DNA of 64,000 bases from Amia ocellicauda. Its lineage: Eukaryota; Chordata; Actinopteri; Amiiformes; Amiidae. Position numbers and translations under genes: made by a program. This document shows, in pieces, positions 1 through 11,264 of this stretch (position 1 is the stretch's first letter; every line of letters begins with the position of its first letter). Where the stretch lies: the NCBI RefSeq assembly GCF_036373705.1, contig NC_089864.1, positions 5,664,001 through 5,728,000 on the forward strand, in the 5' to 3' direction. The notes beneath the pieces are model-generated. The model was not told the DNA's origin. It saw only the letters and a program-made list of their open reading frames with translations, and searched no databases.

Positions 1-1900
1 TCGCACCCTTGAGAAATTGGGTCGCCAGGAAGTAAGCTGAGCTTCTGTGCCAGCGTCGCGAACCACAACTGTCTCGGCCACCGGGGAACGATCAGGAGGA
101 CTTGGGCTCCTTCCTGGCGAATCCTCTCCAGTGTCAGTGGAAGAAGTGGCAGTGGGGGGAAGGCATACAGCAGTTCCCGCAGCCATGGATGAGCAAAGGT
201 GTCCACACCCAGGGGGCCCCCTCCTGTCTCCAGTGAGAACCACAGAGGGCAGTGGGTCGTCGCTTGTGTAGTGAAGAGGTTGACCCAAGCTTGTCCCAGC
301 TTCTCCCAGATCTGTTCCACCACTAGAGGATTCAGCCTCCACTCTGAGCTGTCCGGACCTCCCTGAGAGAGCTCTTCTCTGTGTGAACAGAGAGACCCAA
401 TGTAGTCGTGTGTCCTATGACCTCTGTCATATGTTCCTCTGCCTGGAGTCTGCGCACACCAGCCAGTCATCCAGGTAGTTCAGTATCTGTATCCCCTTTG
501 TCCTGAGGGGGGCCAGGACTGCATCCATGCGTTTTGAGAAGTGTGGGGCGAAAGAGGCCGAACAGCAGCACACTGAACTCATACGCCTGGCCCTGTGCGC
601 TGGGAGGACGGGGACGTGGAAGTAGGCATCCCTGAGGTCGATTGACGTGGAGGATACTTCTTTGGCACTAGGAAGTACCCCGAGTAGAACCCTGCTCGAG
701 AGTCCTCTGGGACCACTAGTCGTATCACTCGTTTCTCCTGCATTGCAGAGATTTCCTGCGACAGAGCTCTCACCATTCTGGGGCATCCGACAGTAGTGGT
801 CAGCACCCCCCTGAAGGGGGGGCAGAGTGGAATTGGAGGGTGTATCCGTGGGTCATTGTCATTTGTACCCAGGAGTCCTGGGTACAGGTTTGCCATTGGC
901 ACAGTCCGGTCGGTCTGTCTGGGGGTGGTGGGGGTGGTGGAGGTGGTGATGGCGGCCGCGTCCCTTCAGGGACAATCCTGCGACTTCTCAGGGGGGTTAC
1001 AGGGAACACTTTTGTTCCTAGGTCTCCAGACGGAGAGCCTGTTCTTACGCCTTTGCTGCATCTGGCCCCTGCGTCTGAAGCTGCCTTGGGCACTGTTGTT
1101 GTTGATGTTGATGATGATGTTGATGTTGTGGGGGATTTTCCTCCTAACCCACTGCCTTCCCTGGTGCTGTGGGTAGGGCCAGTGTCGTGACTGAGGCTGG
1201 CGTGACTGAGGCTGGCGTGACTGCTGCAGGTCAGCATATTTGGAAGCCGTTTCCATGGCTTTTGCCAAGCGCTCAGTGCTGAGGTCTACAGTCTCCCTGA
1301 ACGTCTGCCCCGGTGTAATAGGAGCCTCGAGTAGCACAGACTTCCCGGCAGCTTGGCCTGTGTCAGCCAGAGATATCGCATCGACACAACCATTGCTGCC
1401 AGAGATCTCCCCATTACTTTCCCTCCTCTGAGGAGGTCTGTCATCTAGGCAGCCGTCCGTTCCAGTTCCGTCCGCCGCTGAAGGGCGCTCGTTGCCACCG
1501 CGCCTGCCGCCTTGACCACCAGTGTCTCCGCCGTGTTTTTTCATGCATTAGGTCTGTGGTGCGGCACTGCTTGTTGGGGCACAGGGGCTCCTTCCCCGGC
1601 AGCGTGTTGGCCTGGACCAGGCATGAGACAGTCGCCGATGGGCCTGGGACCCTTCCCTCCCGTCTGTTCTGCCCCCTCTGTGGCACACTTCAGCTCCGCC
1701 TGACGTGATGTCACGGGTTTGGACGCTGGCTGCGTCCAGGAGGACTGAACCACCTCCACGAAGTCCTGGAAAAACGGGAGCGTCTCCGCAGGCTTCACGG
1801 GCTTCTCCCTCGTGAAGCGGGTCCTGGGCGCCTTTGTTGCCCTGCCTCTCCCCTGGCCGCTCGAACGATGTCCCAGTGGCTGCAGTAAAAAGCACTCCCA
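1..1900 (-). mobile_element. Degraded DIRS-like retrotransposon fragment
   Basis: Minus-strand translations give overlapping, frame-broken pieces of a reverse transcriptase. One piece (about 579-902) contains SGYFLVPKK; the next (about 427-786) contains SIDLRDAYFHVPV and, further on, LNYLDDWLVCA. The order of these motifs and the YLDD box followed by W match tyrosine-recombinase retrotransposons of the DIRS class rather than LINEs. Upstream on the same strand (about 966-1900) lie Q/R/G-rich frames, one with LLEAPITPG, which look like the gag-like region. No single frame spans the reverse transcriptase, so it is inactive. Its 3' part would lie outside the window and no termini are visible. It occupies the last intron of WASL in antisense orientation. 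The class is fairly sure; exact ends are not. Confidence 0.75.
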
Positions 1901-2134
1901 CTCTTATGACCTTTTACTATCATCTGTCAATCCAATTGGCTTTCCTGGGGAATTAGAAATATTTAACGGTGTGTGGGGGGGGGGGGGTGGCATGTCGGGG
2001 GTGATGTGTGTGCTCATGCCAGTAATTCTAACCGCACAGTTCGATACATATTTTCACATCTAGTGTCGTGTCTTGGAAGCGTAAGGTTGAGGGTCCGTGC
2101 CCCGCTTTTAAGTCCGTCTCCTCTCTCCCCGCAG

Positions 2135-2196
2135 ATGAAGACGACGACGACGACGAAGAGGAGGATTTCGACGAGGACGATGAATGGGACGACTAG
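2135..2196 (+). CDS. WASL: WASL (N-WASP), terminal coding exon
   Basis: A pyrimidine-rich acceptor (ctctctccccgcag) precedes a 62-bp exon that completes a split Asp codon and encodes an acidic tail ending DFDEDDEWDD, then TAG. This is the C-terminal acidic region of N-WASP, whose penultimate-region tryptophan contacts the Arp2/3 complex; the family uses the VCA module to start branched actin filaments downstream of Cdc42 and PIP2. Only this exon is in the window. The upstream intron holds DIRS-like debris and the other exons lie before base 1. The assignment rests on the tail and on the neighbouring LMOD2, which is next to WASL in other vertebrates. The gene converges on LMOD2. Confidence 0.88.
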
Positions 2197-3420
2197 TCCT
2201 GCTCCTCCTCTGTGGACGGATCAAAACCCTGAATATGTTCGAGTCTCTCTACAAAAAACTTATTAAAATGATAATGTAAATGTTCTATCGATTTTTTGCT
2301 GTATATTTTTGTTGCCTTCTGCTTTTTTTAATTAATCTGTGCAATACCTCATTTAATCTGTAAAGGTTTGTCCCGTTTCTTCTGTAAAGTTACTCCCTAT
2401 TAACCGCGTGCAATCTGACGAACACTCGGGGCGAACACTTGACTGCTAGATCTGAATGTTATTTTCTTTCATCGCTGAGGGAGTTGAGGAAGGTGTCAAG
2501 TAAAACTGACGAGGAAAAAAAAAAAAAAAAAAAAAGTCCTCCATGTTGTAATTGTTAGCAAATGCAAGATAACACTATTTTCATACCCAACTTTTCTGTA
2601 CCTTAAATTTTCTTATTAAAATCCTAGTATAGCACTATTTTTTTTCTTTATAAAGATTCAGCTCTTAGACTTCTTAGCCCCGTCATTTCCAATGTAAAGA
2701 TAAACGGACGCTGAGGTAGATCTATTTTTGCACGATCGAGAAGAGAAAAGTCACTACGAAAGGGTACAGATCCTGTATTCAGCAATATGCTTTAATGGCT
2801 CCGAGAATTCACTACAGGCGTACGTCAACGTCGTTAATGTCTGTCACAGTGTAGCAGCACTCTCTCATCAAGGGAGGAAGTCATGTTTTCGTTTTGTTGT
2901 TTTTTATCGTTGGCACCTTGTATACCTGGTTTATGTTTAGGAAATCCATACAGAATTTATTTTTCTTCTCTTTGTTTTGTCTCTCCTTTTGTACTGTAGC
3001 AATCATAAGATTATGTTGGTGGGAATCAGGTCAGTGTTCATTTAAAGAAAGAAAGGAAAAAAAAAGACTAACGCCATCTGTTTATTTAAAATCCTGCAAC
3101 TTACTGTTACACATCGTCGGTTCATATATTAAAGGCTGCAAGGGACGAATCCTCTCTCATTTAGGATTTTTTCCGAGGGGCTGTTGCTTGACACTTGCAA
3201 GGTAAAATAAATAAATAAAATGCCTGTAAAGACTCTTGAACCTTTGTGTAGTAATGATCGCTGTTTCTAACAGTATTGTTGTACATGGTTGACTTCTACA
3301 ATCTTTCATTTTCTCCTGGGGTTTGTGATGCATTAGAGACCGCAATATCGACGTCAAACCCTCCAAATAGGTTGGAAAAGGAATGGAATGATACTAAATT
3401 GTATACTGAAATAAATGTTA
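2197..3420 (+). other. WASL: Probable WASL 3' untranslated region
   Basis: About 1.2 kb of AT-rich sequence without a convincing ORF follows the WASL stop codon. It contains a poly-A run (about 2516-2534), an AATAAA-rich stretch near 3205-3220 and a good AATAAA at 3410-3415 that could end the transcript. The extent is an inference from these signals. Confidence 0.5.
3410..3415 (+). terminator. Candidate WASL polyadenylation signal
   Basis: AATAAA in AT-rich 3' sequence, about 1.2 kb after the WASL stop. An alternative cluster lies near 3205-3220. Not confirmed by transcript data. Confidence 0.4.
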
Positions 3421-3651
3421 ATATTTACGGATCATCTGGTGTGTGCTTTGATTCTTGGGTGTTTTGCATTCTACCAAAAGTTTGAAATGTGTATCGACTC
3501 TATTTTCATTGTGCACTTTCATTTGTCGGTTTAGTTTTTGTTGGACAGAGGGGCTTTGGAAAATAATTCGTAGTTTGGGGCCATGAGTAAAATCTCCTAC
3601 AGTTTTCAGACTTAAATTTAAGCTTAGTCTGAACATTTGCATTCAGTTATT

Positions 3652-4590
3652 CCCCATTCACACTGAAATGATTGCCGGGTTTTTGGTGGTGTTTTGTTGC
3701 CGGCACGGTCTGTGTGAGTGGGTTATTGCCAACATTTCGATGCCATCAATCTTCTGGAAACGGGTCTGTGTGAATGGAGCAGGAAAACGATTGCCGGCAA
3801 ATGATGCACCATGTCCTGGTGTTGTGCTAACTGACGTAACCAATCAGAATTGTGGTCGCGAAAATGCGCCCCAACACAATGAGGTTAAGCCACCTTTGAA
3901 CAAGAACGAGAAACGGACCGTGTCGTTAGAAATCGTTAGAGGTTGTACATAATAGAGTCGCAGCAATTCTGAGTGTTATTGATGAACCAACAGGTTGGCG
4001 TATGTAATGCTAACTATTGTCACACATATGTCAGAAGTTATGTACCAATAAATCATGCAAAATATAATCTCTATGCAGGCAAACGTGTTAGACAGTTTGT
4101 TGTTCTGATCACAGATCTCCTCACCCAGTATTTTGGGAGATATAGATACACACACAATGTAGTGTCATGCTTTTTTTCTCATTTATTTTAGTCGATCGAA
4201 CTTTGCTGTGGTGTGTCAAGACCCACACAATGCCTCTTGTCACACGACCATTAACCAAGAGCCGAGTCTCATACCGGGTTCACTGGTTCAAATGATCTGT
4301 GACGGCCAGGTCCAGTGACCACACCGCAAAAAAACAACCATACAGCCTGATGAACTGCTCATAGCGTGAATACACACCTAGATTGATGTATCATTTGCAT
4401 TTTCCCTCCTGACTATTTGTTCTTGGTAGTGAGTCCACACCGAACCGGCACCCTGGTTAGAACCAACAGCCCAGTAAACACAGTGGAAGGAAACTGGCAA
4501 AACAGAAATGATTGAACTTTTATTGGTCCGTGTCTCCTCTCCCAAATCCACAGGCTTCTGCATTTTGCCAGTATTTCAGTGTGAATGGGG
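3652..4590. mobile_element. Inverted-repeat element, non-autonomous DNA transposon
   Basis: The first 18 bases (CCCCATTCACACTGAAAT, 3652-3669) are the exact reverse complement of 4573-4590. The flanks read TTATT on the left and TTATA on the right, a possible but imperfect target duplication. The 939-bp interior has only short ORFs without a recognisable transposase. The superfamily cannot be told from what is visible. It lies in the gap between the WASL 3' UTR and LMOD2. Confidence 0.6.
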
Positions 4591-5560
4591 TTATATATAG
4601 TATTTCCATGTGTTTTAATATGGCTTTATATGAAAGTGGCTGCTCTAGGGCCCCAGTCTGTTGTCTGGACATACATGTTCTTGATCGAATGGCACACGTT
4701 CTCACCCTGGCAGGAGTCTTCATCTCATGCCACTCACACCACCCAGCTGCCGGGTGACGCAGCGATTGATGAGCAGCTGTTCTGGAAGGTGAGGTCTTTG
4801 GTATTCAATTCGTATCGCTGTGTGACGCAAGATGCTTGAGTTTCAACCTTCAGTAACCAAACCCTGGTGTCCCACTTGTAGCACAATGGATGGAGGAAGT
4901 GATGGGTAGAAAGTGTTGGCTGTTTATAAATTTAAACAATCCATATACAACCACACACATTTATTTTGGGTATTTGACAGACCAACATGGGGCCGCAGCA
5001 TTCGCTCTTCTTGGCCAGAGGTCTCCCGTGTTTAGGAGACCAGGATTCTTGTCCGGGGTTCTCTGCTGCTAAAAACATTTCGGCGTTCGTGGGGAACAGC
5101 TGCACAGTGGATTTAGGCACAGGGAACCGGTCCAAGATACACATCCACAAAGCGGCAGGATTAGACCCGAGCCCTGCGGACACATATCTCAAGACTTGCT
5201 CATTTTCATTGTTATTTTGGTCGGGCAGCGAAGGGTCCCCAAACTAATGTGTTATATCTGCAGCATAATGCAGAGGGGTGTACGTCCAGGTCCGAGATGC
5301 TTGGGGTAGGTATGTTGAAAGTCAATTTGTAATCCACACTGTGCATTTGGACCATCACTTAATTTGTGTTAAAGTTTCCATGTTATAAATATTCAATTAA
5401 ACACATGTATGAGAAGCAGAATCTTTTATTAGGCAATTACTTCAATTCAGTTGTAACAGATGGTCCCACAAGTACGAACGATATATGGCAACATGAAGGT
5501 GGAGCAGATCGTACGAGACCATGGGGAAAGCAATACGTTTCTCATTGTGTACAGTCACCA
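4591..5560. other. Convergent intergenic gap WASL/LMOD2
   Basis: Nothing recognisable apart from short spurious ORFs. Minus-strand AATAAA motifs (TTTATT on the plus strand) occur at 5425-5430 and 5561-5566, so the right edge may belong to the LMOD2 3' UTR. Confidence 0.4.
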
Positions 5561-5566
5561 TTTATT
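5561..5566 (-). terminator. Candidate LMOD2 polyadenylation signal
   Basis: TTTATT on the plus strand gives AATAAA on the minus strand, about 390 bp downstream of the LMOD2 stop. Alternatives are at 5784-5789 and 5425-5430. The choice between them is a guess. Confidence 0.3.
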
Positions 5567-5951
5567 GAATAATCCTTTAATATTGTAAACTGTCTGAAAA
5601 CAAACCTCTCTGGACTTAAACATATTCATATTCCAGTAAAATACCCATCAACTAACATTTTCACCATTATTTAATTGCTGCCCTTCATGGAAATCAAGAA
5701 CCATGCCACAGAAAAAATATTTACATTGCACAGAAATGTGAAATTAACAAAACAAATATGGTCTTCATAAAAAAATTCAATAATTTATTAGCTTTTTTCA
5801 TCAAAGTATAAACAGCTCTAATATTTGAAAAATGTTTCCGTTATGAAACAAAACAAACAAACGGGAGTCACAATTCTCACAAGGTGAATATGAATGTCTA
5901 GAAAAACAGTTCTTGGTTTGAGCTTCGCTTCACTCTCAGTCCTCCATCCTC

Positions 5952-6605
5952 TTATCGGAGCGATTCTGGCACTTCGACCTGTAATCAGGATGTAAATAAA
6001 TATATTATCCCGGTTCTTAATTTAAACCTATTCGCTATCTGATAGCCCCGCTGAGCACATAGTTATATAAAGTCAGACGGACCACAAGAGAGCCAGGCGA
6101 TTGGCATGGGCAGTAAAATTCTTTGTCTTCGTATCAGCTGTTTGGAGTCTGGTGTTGATCTGACTGAAGGTCGTGTTGACCAACGGACAAACTGATCTGA
6201 GGATATTCATTAGTTAATTACTTCACCAACTGATACCCCTCCATTAAATTGCTTACATTTTCATATATATTTATACATACACTTATATATTACACACTGC
6301 AATAAAACATATGTGAAGTGAAACAATATTGTAATAATTTTACTTTTTTATCAAATACTATAACATTGTCACTTATACATACCTGTCTCTCTCTCTGTCT
6401 CTTTCTCTGTCTGTGTGTGTCTCTCTCTCTCACACTCTGTGTCTGTCTCTCTGTGTCTCTGTCTCTGTCTCTCTGTGTCTCTGTCTCTGTCTCTCTGTAT
6501 TTCTCTCTCTCTCACTTGCTCTCTATCGCTCCTACGTAGTTGTGTCTCTTGTACAGATAAGACCTTTGCTTAGGTTTAGTTAAAATAAAAGCTAACTGGT
6601 CACTG

Positions 6606-6663
<58 letters not shown>

Positions 6664-9600
6664 CACACAGATGGGTGACAAATTAAAGGAAAAAAACAAC
6701 ATAAAGTGACCCCCTCACTGTAGGGGTCCAGCAGTCAGGCCTGTCCCGTTCTCTTGGTGTCCCACACTTGCACTCGCCCACTTGTCCAGAACACAAACCA
6801 GTTGAGTGTCTGTGTGACTGAAGCTCCTGCCATTCATGCCCCAATAATGCCCCCTCTTTCAAAGTCACTTAGATCCTTTCCTCTTGCCATCTTGATCCAA
6901 AATCAAGGTCAACTGGGCCTGATCAGCATTTGTATACATGCCACACAGCATGAGAGGATGTTAATAACTGTATCAAGCAGTACACCTGTTTGGAGGCATC
7001 TGCATCCGTTATGTTCCTCTACTCAATTATTCAGGTTTTTCCTTTCATTTGTCGCCCGTCTGTATATACACACACACACACATACATATACTTTATAATG
7101 TAACAAACGTGTGTAAGAAGCAGACAGCGCTAATATGTTAGGAGTCCACTAAAGAGTATTGTGAAATCATGAGCACCAGCACGCTGGGCAATTAGTCTTT
7201 GATCTAATCTGCACCGAGGAGAACACGGCCGACTATTTATAGCACTATTAAGTGGAAAAATGTGGGGGTGGGGGGGGGTGCTGTTAACAGTCACTGATAG
7301 AGGTATTTACACAAGTTAGGGCTAACGCAGACAGGCAGTGCGTACCGGAGCTGCGCCAACTATTCTTTCCTCTCCACTGACAGCGGCATGATGGAGAGAT
7401 AGCCCTGACATTGACATTGACATGCGTCTGGAAGGGCAGGCGCTTCAGATCGTGTCCTGAAGTCATGGGGGGTGAAGTCATGCGCCCCTTGTCACGAAGG
7501 GATTACTGGGTCAGGACAAAAGTCTGAGGCTGCCCTCCCTACGATCAGAGAGGCCTCACAAAAATGTTCCCTGTCCCTGCCTACAATGTGTACAGTATTG
7601 TAAAACCTAGTCAGCCAACTGAGCGAAGAAAGCAAACGCTTGTCCTCATTTGTGTATATTTACCCTTCTCAGCTGTCTCGTGCTGCTGTTCCGGATGGCT
7701 GACATGAGGTCGTCGTGCAGGGACCTCTGTGGTGTCGAGGGCCGGGACGTCTCCTCTGCCTTCTTCTCACAGATGGGCTTCAGAGCGTTCTTTAGTTCCT
7801 TCAGGATATTGTTCTCCTTCTCCGCCCGTTTGCCTTTCCTGCCTTTCGATTTCTGTGGCCCCGCCTGCTGTCTCTTTCTGGACTGCTCATGGAGTTTGAT
7901 GGCCTCGGCTATCTTCCTGGTGGGCTTGCTCTTCTGTGGGCATGGTGGGGGTGGGGGAGGTGGGGGAGGAGGTGGAGGAGGAGGAGGCGGAGGCGGCGGA
8001 GGGGCGTTCTTTTTGAGCTGGGCGTTTCGGGGCACTTTGGGAGAGGACCACGGGGAGCTCTTCGGCGAAGAATAAGGGGAAGACGTTGGCGTCGCTCTCT
8101 GCAGGGCACTGGTCCTGGGGTTGGCCGGTGCCTCTGGCCCTTCCTTCCTCTCCAGCCCCAGCTGTCTCTGCTCCTGCAGCCTCTTCTGCCTGTGCCGGTC
8201 CTGGTTCCTCGTCAGGATGCTGGTCATGCTCATGCGCGGGCCCGGGAGCTCAAAGTGGTATCCCAGCTTGAGCAGAGTGGTGTTCTCCTTCAGGAGCTTG
8301 GCAATCTCCATCTCCACCTGCCCCCCGCAGATGTGTCTCTGGTTGTGGAAGCGCAGCTCTGTGAGGGCCGTGTTCTGCTGGAGGGCCCGCATGAGGGCCA
8401 GGATGCCCTTGCCGGTGATGAAGTTGGACTCGATGTTCAGGTTGGTGATACAGGTGTTCTCCTTGAGCATCTGGGCCAGGGCGAAGGCAACGCGGTCATC
8501 AGCGTGTGTGTTGGCCAGGCTGAAGACCCGCACGACCGTGTTGGTCTTCAGAGCCTCGGCGAAGCGGATGAGCGTGTCCTGCGAGACGTTCTCGATGTTG
8601 TTCAGGTTCACCTCGCTGGTGTCGGCGTCGTTGTTCACAATCTTCTCCAGGGCGTCGTCGATCACCGTTGGGTTTCCACACAGACGGCTGGCTGTCGCCT
8701 CGCTGCTTGGTTGTGTGCCGTTTCTAGCAGCGCCATTTTGTTTGTCTTCAGTCTGGCCGTTACAAAGGTTTAAAGGTTTCAGTTCCTTTAGCAGCAAAGT
8801 CCTGTTCCTGATTTTCTCTCCTTCATCTTCAACTGCAACTTTATTTTCAGTCACAGCTGCTACTACTTCTACTTTTTCTTCTTCTTCATGTTCACTTTCA
8901 TCCTCCTCCTCTACCTCTTCCTCCTCCTCTTCCTCCTTTTCCTCCTCCTCTTCTTCTTCTTCCTCCTCCTCTTCAGTGTATGCCTCTGCTTCCGAAGCCT
9001 CACTGTTACTCTCCGTCACGCAGTCTTCATCACTGTCATCGGTGTGTTTCTCTCCTTCCTCCTCCTGGAAAGACACAACCGCATTGAAGTCCTCAGTCAG
9101 TGAAGCACAAACACTGATAGCTGTCATGACCTTTCAAAGCATGTAAATGTGAACATTTTTCACTAGAGAATGAATTGTATTTAAATGTCACAGAGATGAA
9201 TTACAATAAAAGCCAGGATTGGGAAACTGTCTTAAAATCACTGTGCTCTGTGTGTTTCATGGTTTGAACGATTTGATTCAAGGTACATGACCTGTAACAT
9301 AATGTGCAGCCTGTAAATAAGTATTTCATTCAGCTAATTAATCAGCTAATCAGACCAAATTAATTAGTGGGTGTTGGGTTTGAATCAGAAGCCTGAGAAC
9401 ACCATAGCCCTTGTCTGTGTTGTTTGTTTTTATGCTTTCCAACGAGCAGAACTGTTTCTCAGTCTTTAGTGAACTGTTAATGAACTGTTGATGAACTATA
9501 TTGGAAACAAAGGCATTGACATGTCTGGCCTTCTTCTGACCTCTGACCTCTGGCCTCTGTATCTCTGTACCTCTGTATATTTGTATCTTTGCTGACCTCC

Positions 9601-10328
9601 CAGTTACTTAATTATATCCTTTTCAGAACCATTTCCAATCATTTAGCACTTTGCTTACATGAAAAAGGTGCAATCAAGCAATTAAAATGGGGCTCGGGTT
9701 GGGAAACTCTCTTTTCAGACATGAATGCATGACTCCCAGGATCATAAAGACTTTTCCCAGGTTTGTCTGGGGTCTTTACTTCATGGCCCCTGGCATCTCC
9801 AGTAGAGCTTGAGCTTTCATTGATAACATTTCTGATCTGTCTCTTTAGTTTGAACTTTTAGATAGGACTTTGCCTTCCTCCACATTATGAAGGACTTCAC
9901 TTCACTTCCAGGAAAATCAAAACAGAACCACCTTCTTCCAGTCTTGTTTGTGTGCAGTGAATAGTTATTTATGTATGCATAATGTATACATACTCAACAT
10001 GCCTTTAAACTTTTACGAATAATGTCCCAAAGTGGGGAATAAAAGTCTGTACCTGTTTCAGTCCCGAGCCCGTCCTCTCATTCTCCAGGAGTTTCCGAGT
10101 CTCGTTCTCCCAGTACTGTAGCAGGGCCTCTCTGCTGAATGTGCCCGTGGGGGTTTTCTCTGTCTGGTCCTTCTGCCTGAGTCCGATGGGGACGTTGTCG
10201 TCCGGGTCCAAATCAGACAGCTCCCTCTCCAACTCCTGCAGCTCCTCAGCGGTGAGGGAAGACAAGAGTTCATCCTCGTCGATGTCTTCGTATTTATCCA
10301 GCTCCTTGCGGTACCCAAACGCAGTCAT
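5952..10328 (-). CDS. LMOD2: Leiomodin-2, three exons, complete
   Basis: Exons on the minus strand are 10328-10053, 9064-7664 and 5978-5952; all junctions are phase 0 and give 567 residues. Leiomodins nucleate actin and elongate thin filaments in muscle. Exon 1 (residues 1-92) has the tropomyosin/actin-binding head with [11 protein letters not shown] and [14 protein letters not shown]. Exon 2 holds a long Glu-rich tract (about 120-160), the tropomodulin-like leucine-rich repeats (about 224-375), about 20 consecutive prolines (near 450) and a C-terminal WH2 actin-binding motif ([11 protein letters not shown]). The last exon encodes only VEVPESLR and stop. The start at 10328 ([10 protein letters not shown]) is chosen by homology; an in-frame Met six codons upstream is possible. 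Intron 1 (9065-10052) has nothing recognisable; intron 2 holds microsatellites and a MITE. LMOD2 rather than LMOD1/3 follows from ASB15 and WASL as neighbours. Confidence 0.93.
6384..6530. repeat. CT/CTGT-rich simple repeat
   Basis: Imperfect (TCTC)n and (TCTG)n tract of roughly 145 bp in LMOD2 intron 2. The short ORF through it is a by-product. Confidence 0.85.
6608..6657. repeat. (TA)n microsatellite
   Basis: About 24 uninterrupted TA units in LMOD2 intron 2, ending just before a Tc1-like MITE. TA-rich DNA is the target preferred by Tc1/mariner elements. Confidence 0.95.
6667..7063. mobile_element. Tc1/mariner-like MITE
   Basis: The left end begins ACAGATGGGTGACAAATTAA and the right end is its near-perfect reverse complement over about 28 bp (three or so differences). 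TA-rich sequence flanks both ends. The 397-bp interior has no transposase, so it is a non-autonomous element. It lies in LMOD2 intron 2. Confidence 0.75.
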
Positions 10329-10461
10329 AGCCCACTGCTTCCGCACAATCTGTTTAAAATGATTACTATTTCAGCTCGAGTCGCGTTCTCGTCTGCAGAG
10401 CGGAGCGCAGTCGCTGCCCAGCGTCCTTATCAATTTGTTTATGTACATCTGTCTGGGGCAG

Positions 10462-10483
10462 CAGCTGCAGGAGCTTTTAAAGG
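10462..10483 (-). promoter_or_regulatory. Candidate LMOD2 core promoter
   Basis: On the minus strand a TATA-like TTTAAAAG (about 10483-10475) is followed at once by an E-box CAGCTG (10467-10462). Both lie about 135-155 bp upstream of the LMOD2 start codon. E-boxes bind myogenic bHLH factors, which fits a muscle gene. Motif-based inference only. Confidence 0.35.
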
Positions 10484-11264
10484 GGAATCATCAGGGACGG
10501 GGAACAATGTGTCTGGTCATGATGCACTTTCTTTTTTGGGAACCAGGCGTCAACCACATGGATTTACAGAGAGAATGCGAGATTGCTTAGTGCCTGTGGT
10601 CCCGGAGTGACAGGGGATCACAGACACATTGTCCATGACCAAATAAAGACCAACTGGAGTGGCATTGTTACTCAGTGTCGTACAAAAATGTTACCAATTG
10701 TGTTGCGTTATAGTGTACGGAAGATAAATGGCCTACATCGGAAATACACACACATACTCACATACACACATACTACTCACGTATTCTGAAAAGTGTGTGT
10801 ATAAAATTACAGCCATCGTACAGTGTCCTACTAGGGGGGGAGGGGGCAACCACCACAACAACAACAACAACTGCAAGCGGAGAGTATTTAAACTTGGGTT
10901 CCTGTAGAGTTTGACAAAGTATATCCACACACGTTTGTTTTTCAACACAAAAACTCTATCGTGGCTGTTTCTGTTGTTATTTTTGCTAGTTTGTAACCCA
11001 ATTTAACAGCCTATCACTCCTAAATCGGTTCCACCATCCCAGGAGAATGGATAAAGAGACCAAGGCAACAGAAAACAAACACACAAAACATGAGCTGAAC
11101 CAGGCAGCTCATCTTACACTGGAGACGTGCAGAGAAACTCAGAATATAATGATCCAGGTACCATGTTGCCCTTAAAGATGGTGTAATGTGGAGGTTTAAA
11201 TAAAACAACATTTCACAGTAAAGCAGGTGTTACTAGAAGTTGGTTTTAGATCCTTTACACTCAG
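10484..11264. other. Short spacer between LMOD2 promoter and ASB15 3' end
   Basis: About 780 bp with no recognisable coding exon, including a short CA-rich stretch near 10745-10770 and a CAA run near 10855. It probably includes LMOD2 upstream control sequence. Confidence 0.4.

Noticed and set aside
7889-9146. Long plus-strand ORFs (294 and 341 codons) opposite LMOD2
   Set aside because: They are antisense shadows of the Glu- and Pro-rich LMOD2 exon; their Ser/Gly/Arg composition comes from the opposite strand.
10329-10346. Upstream Met (MRKQWA) as the LMOD2 start
   Set aside because: Family members start at the position of [10 protein letters not shown]; the extra six residues have no homology.
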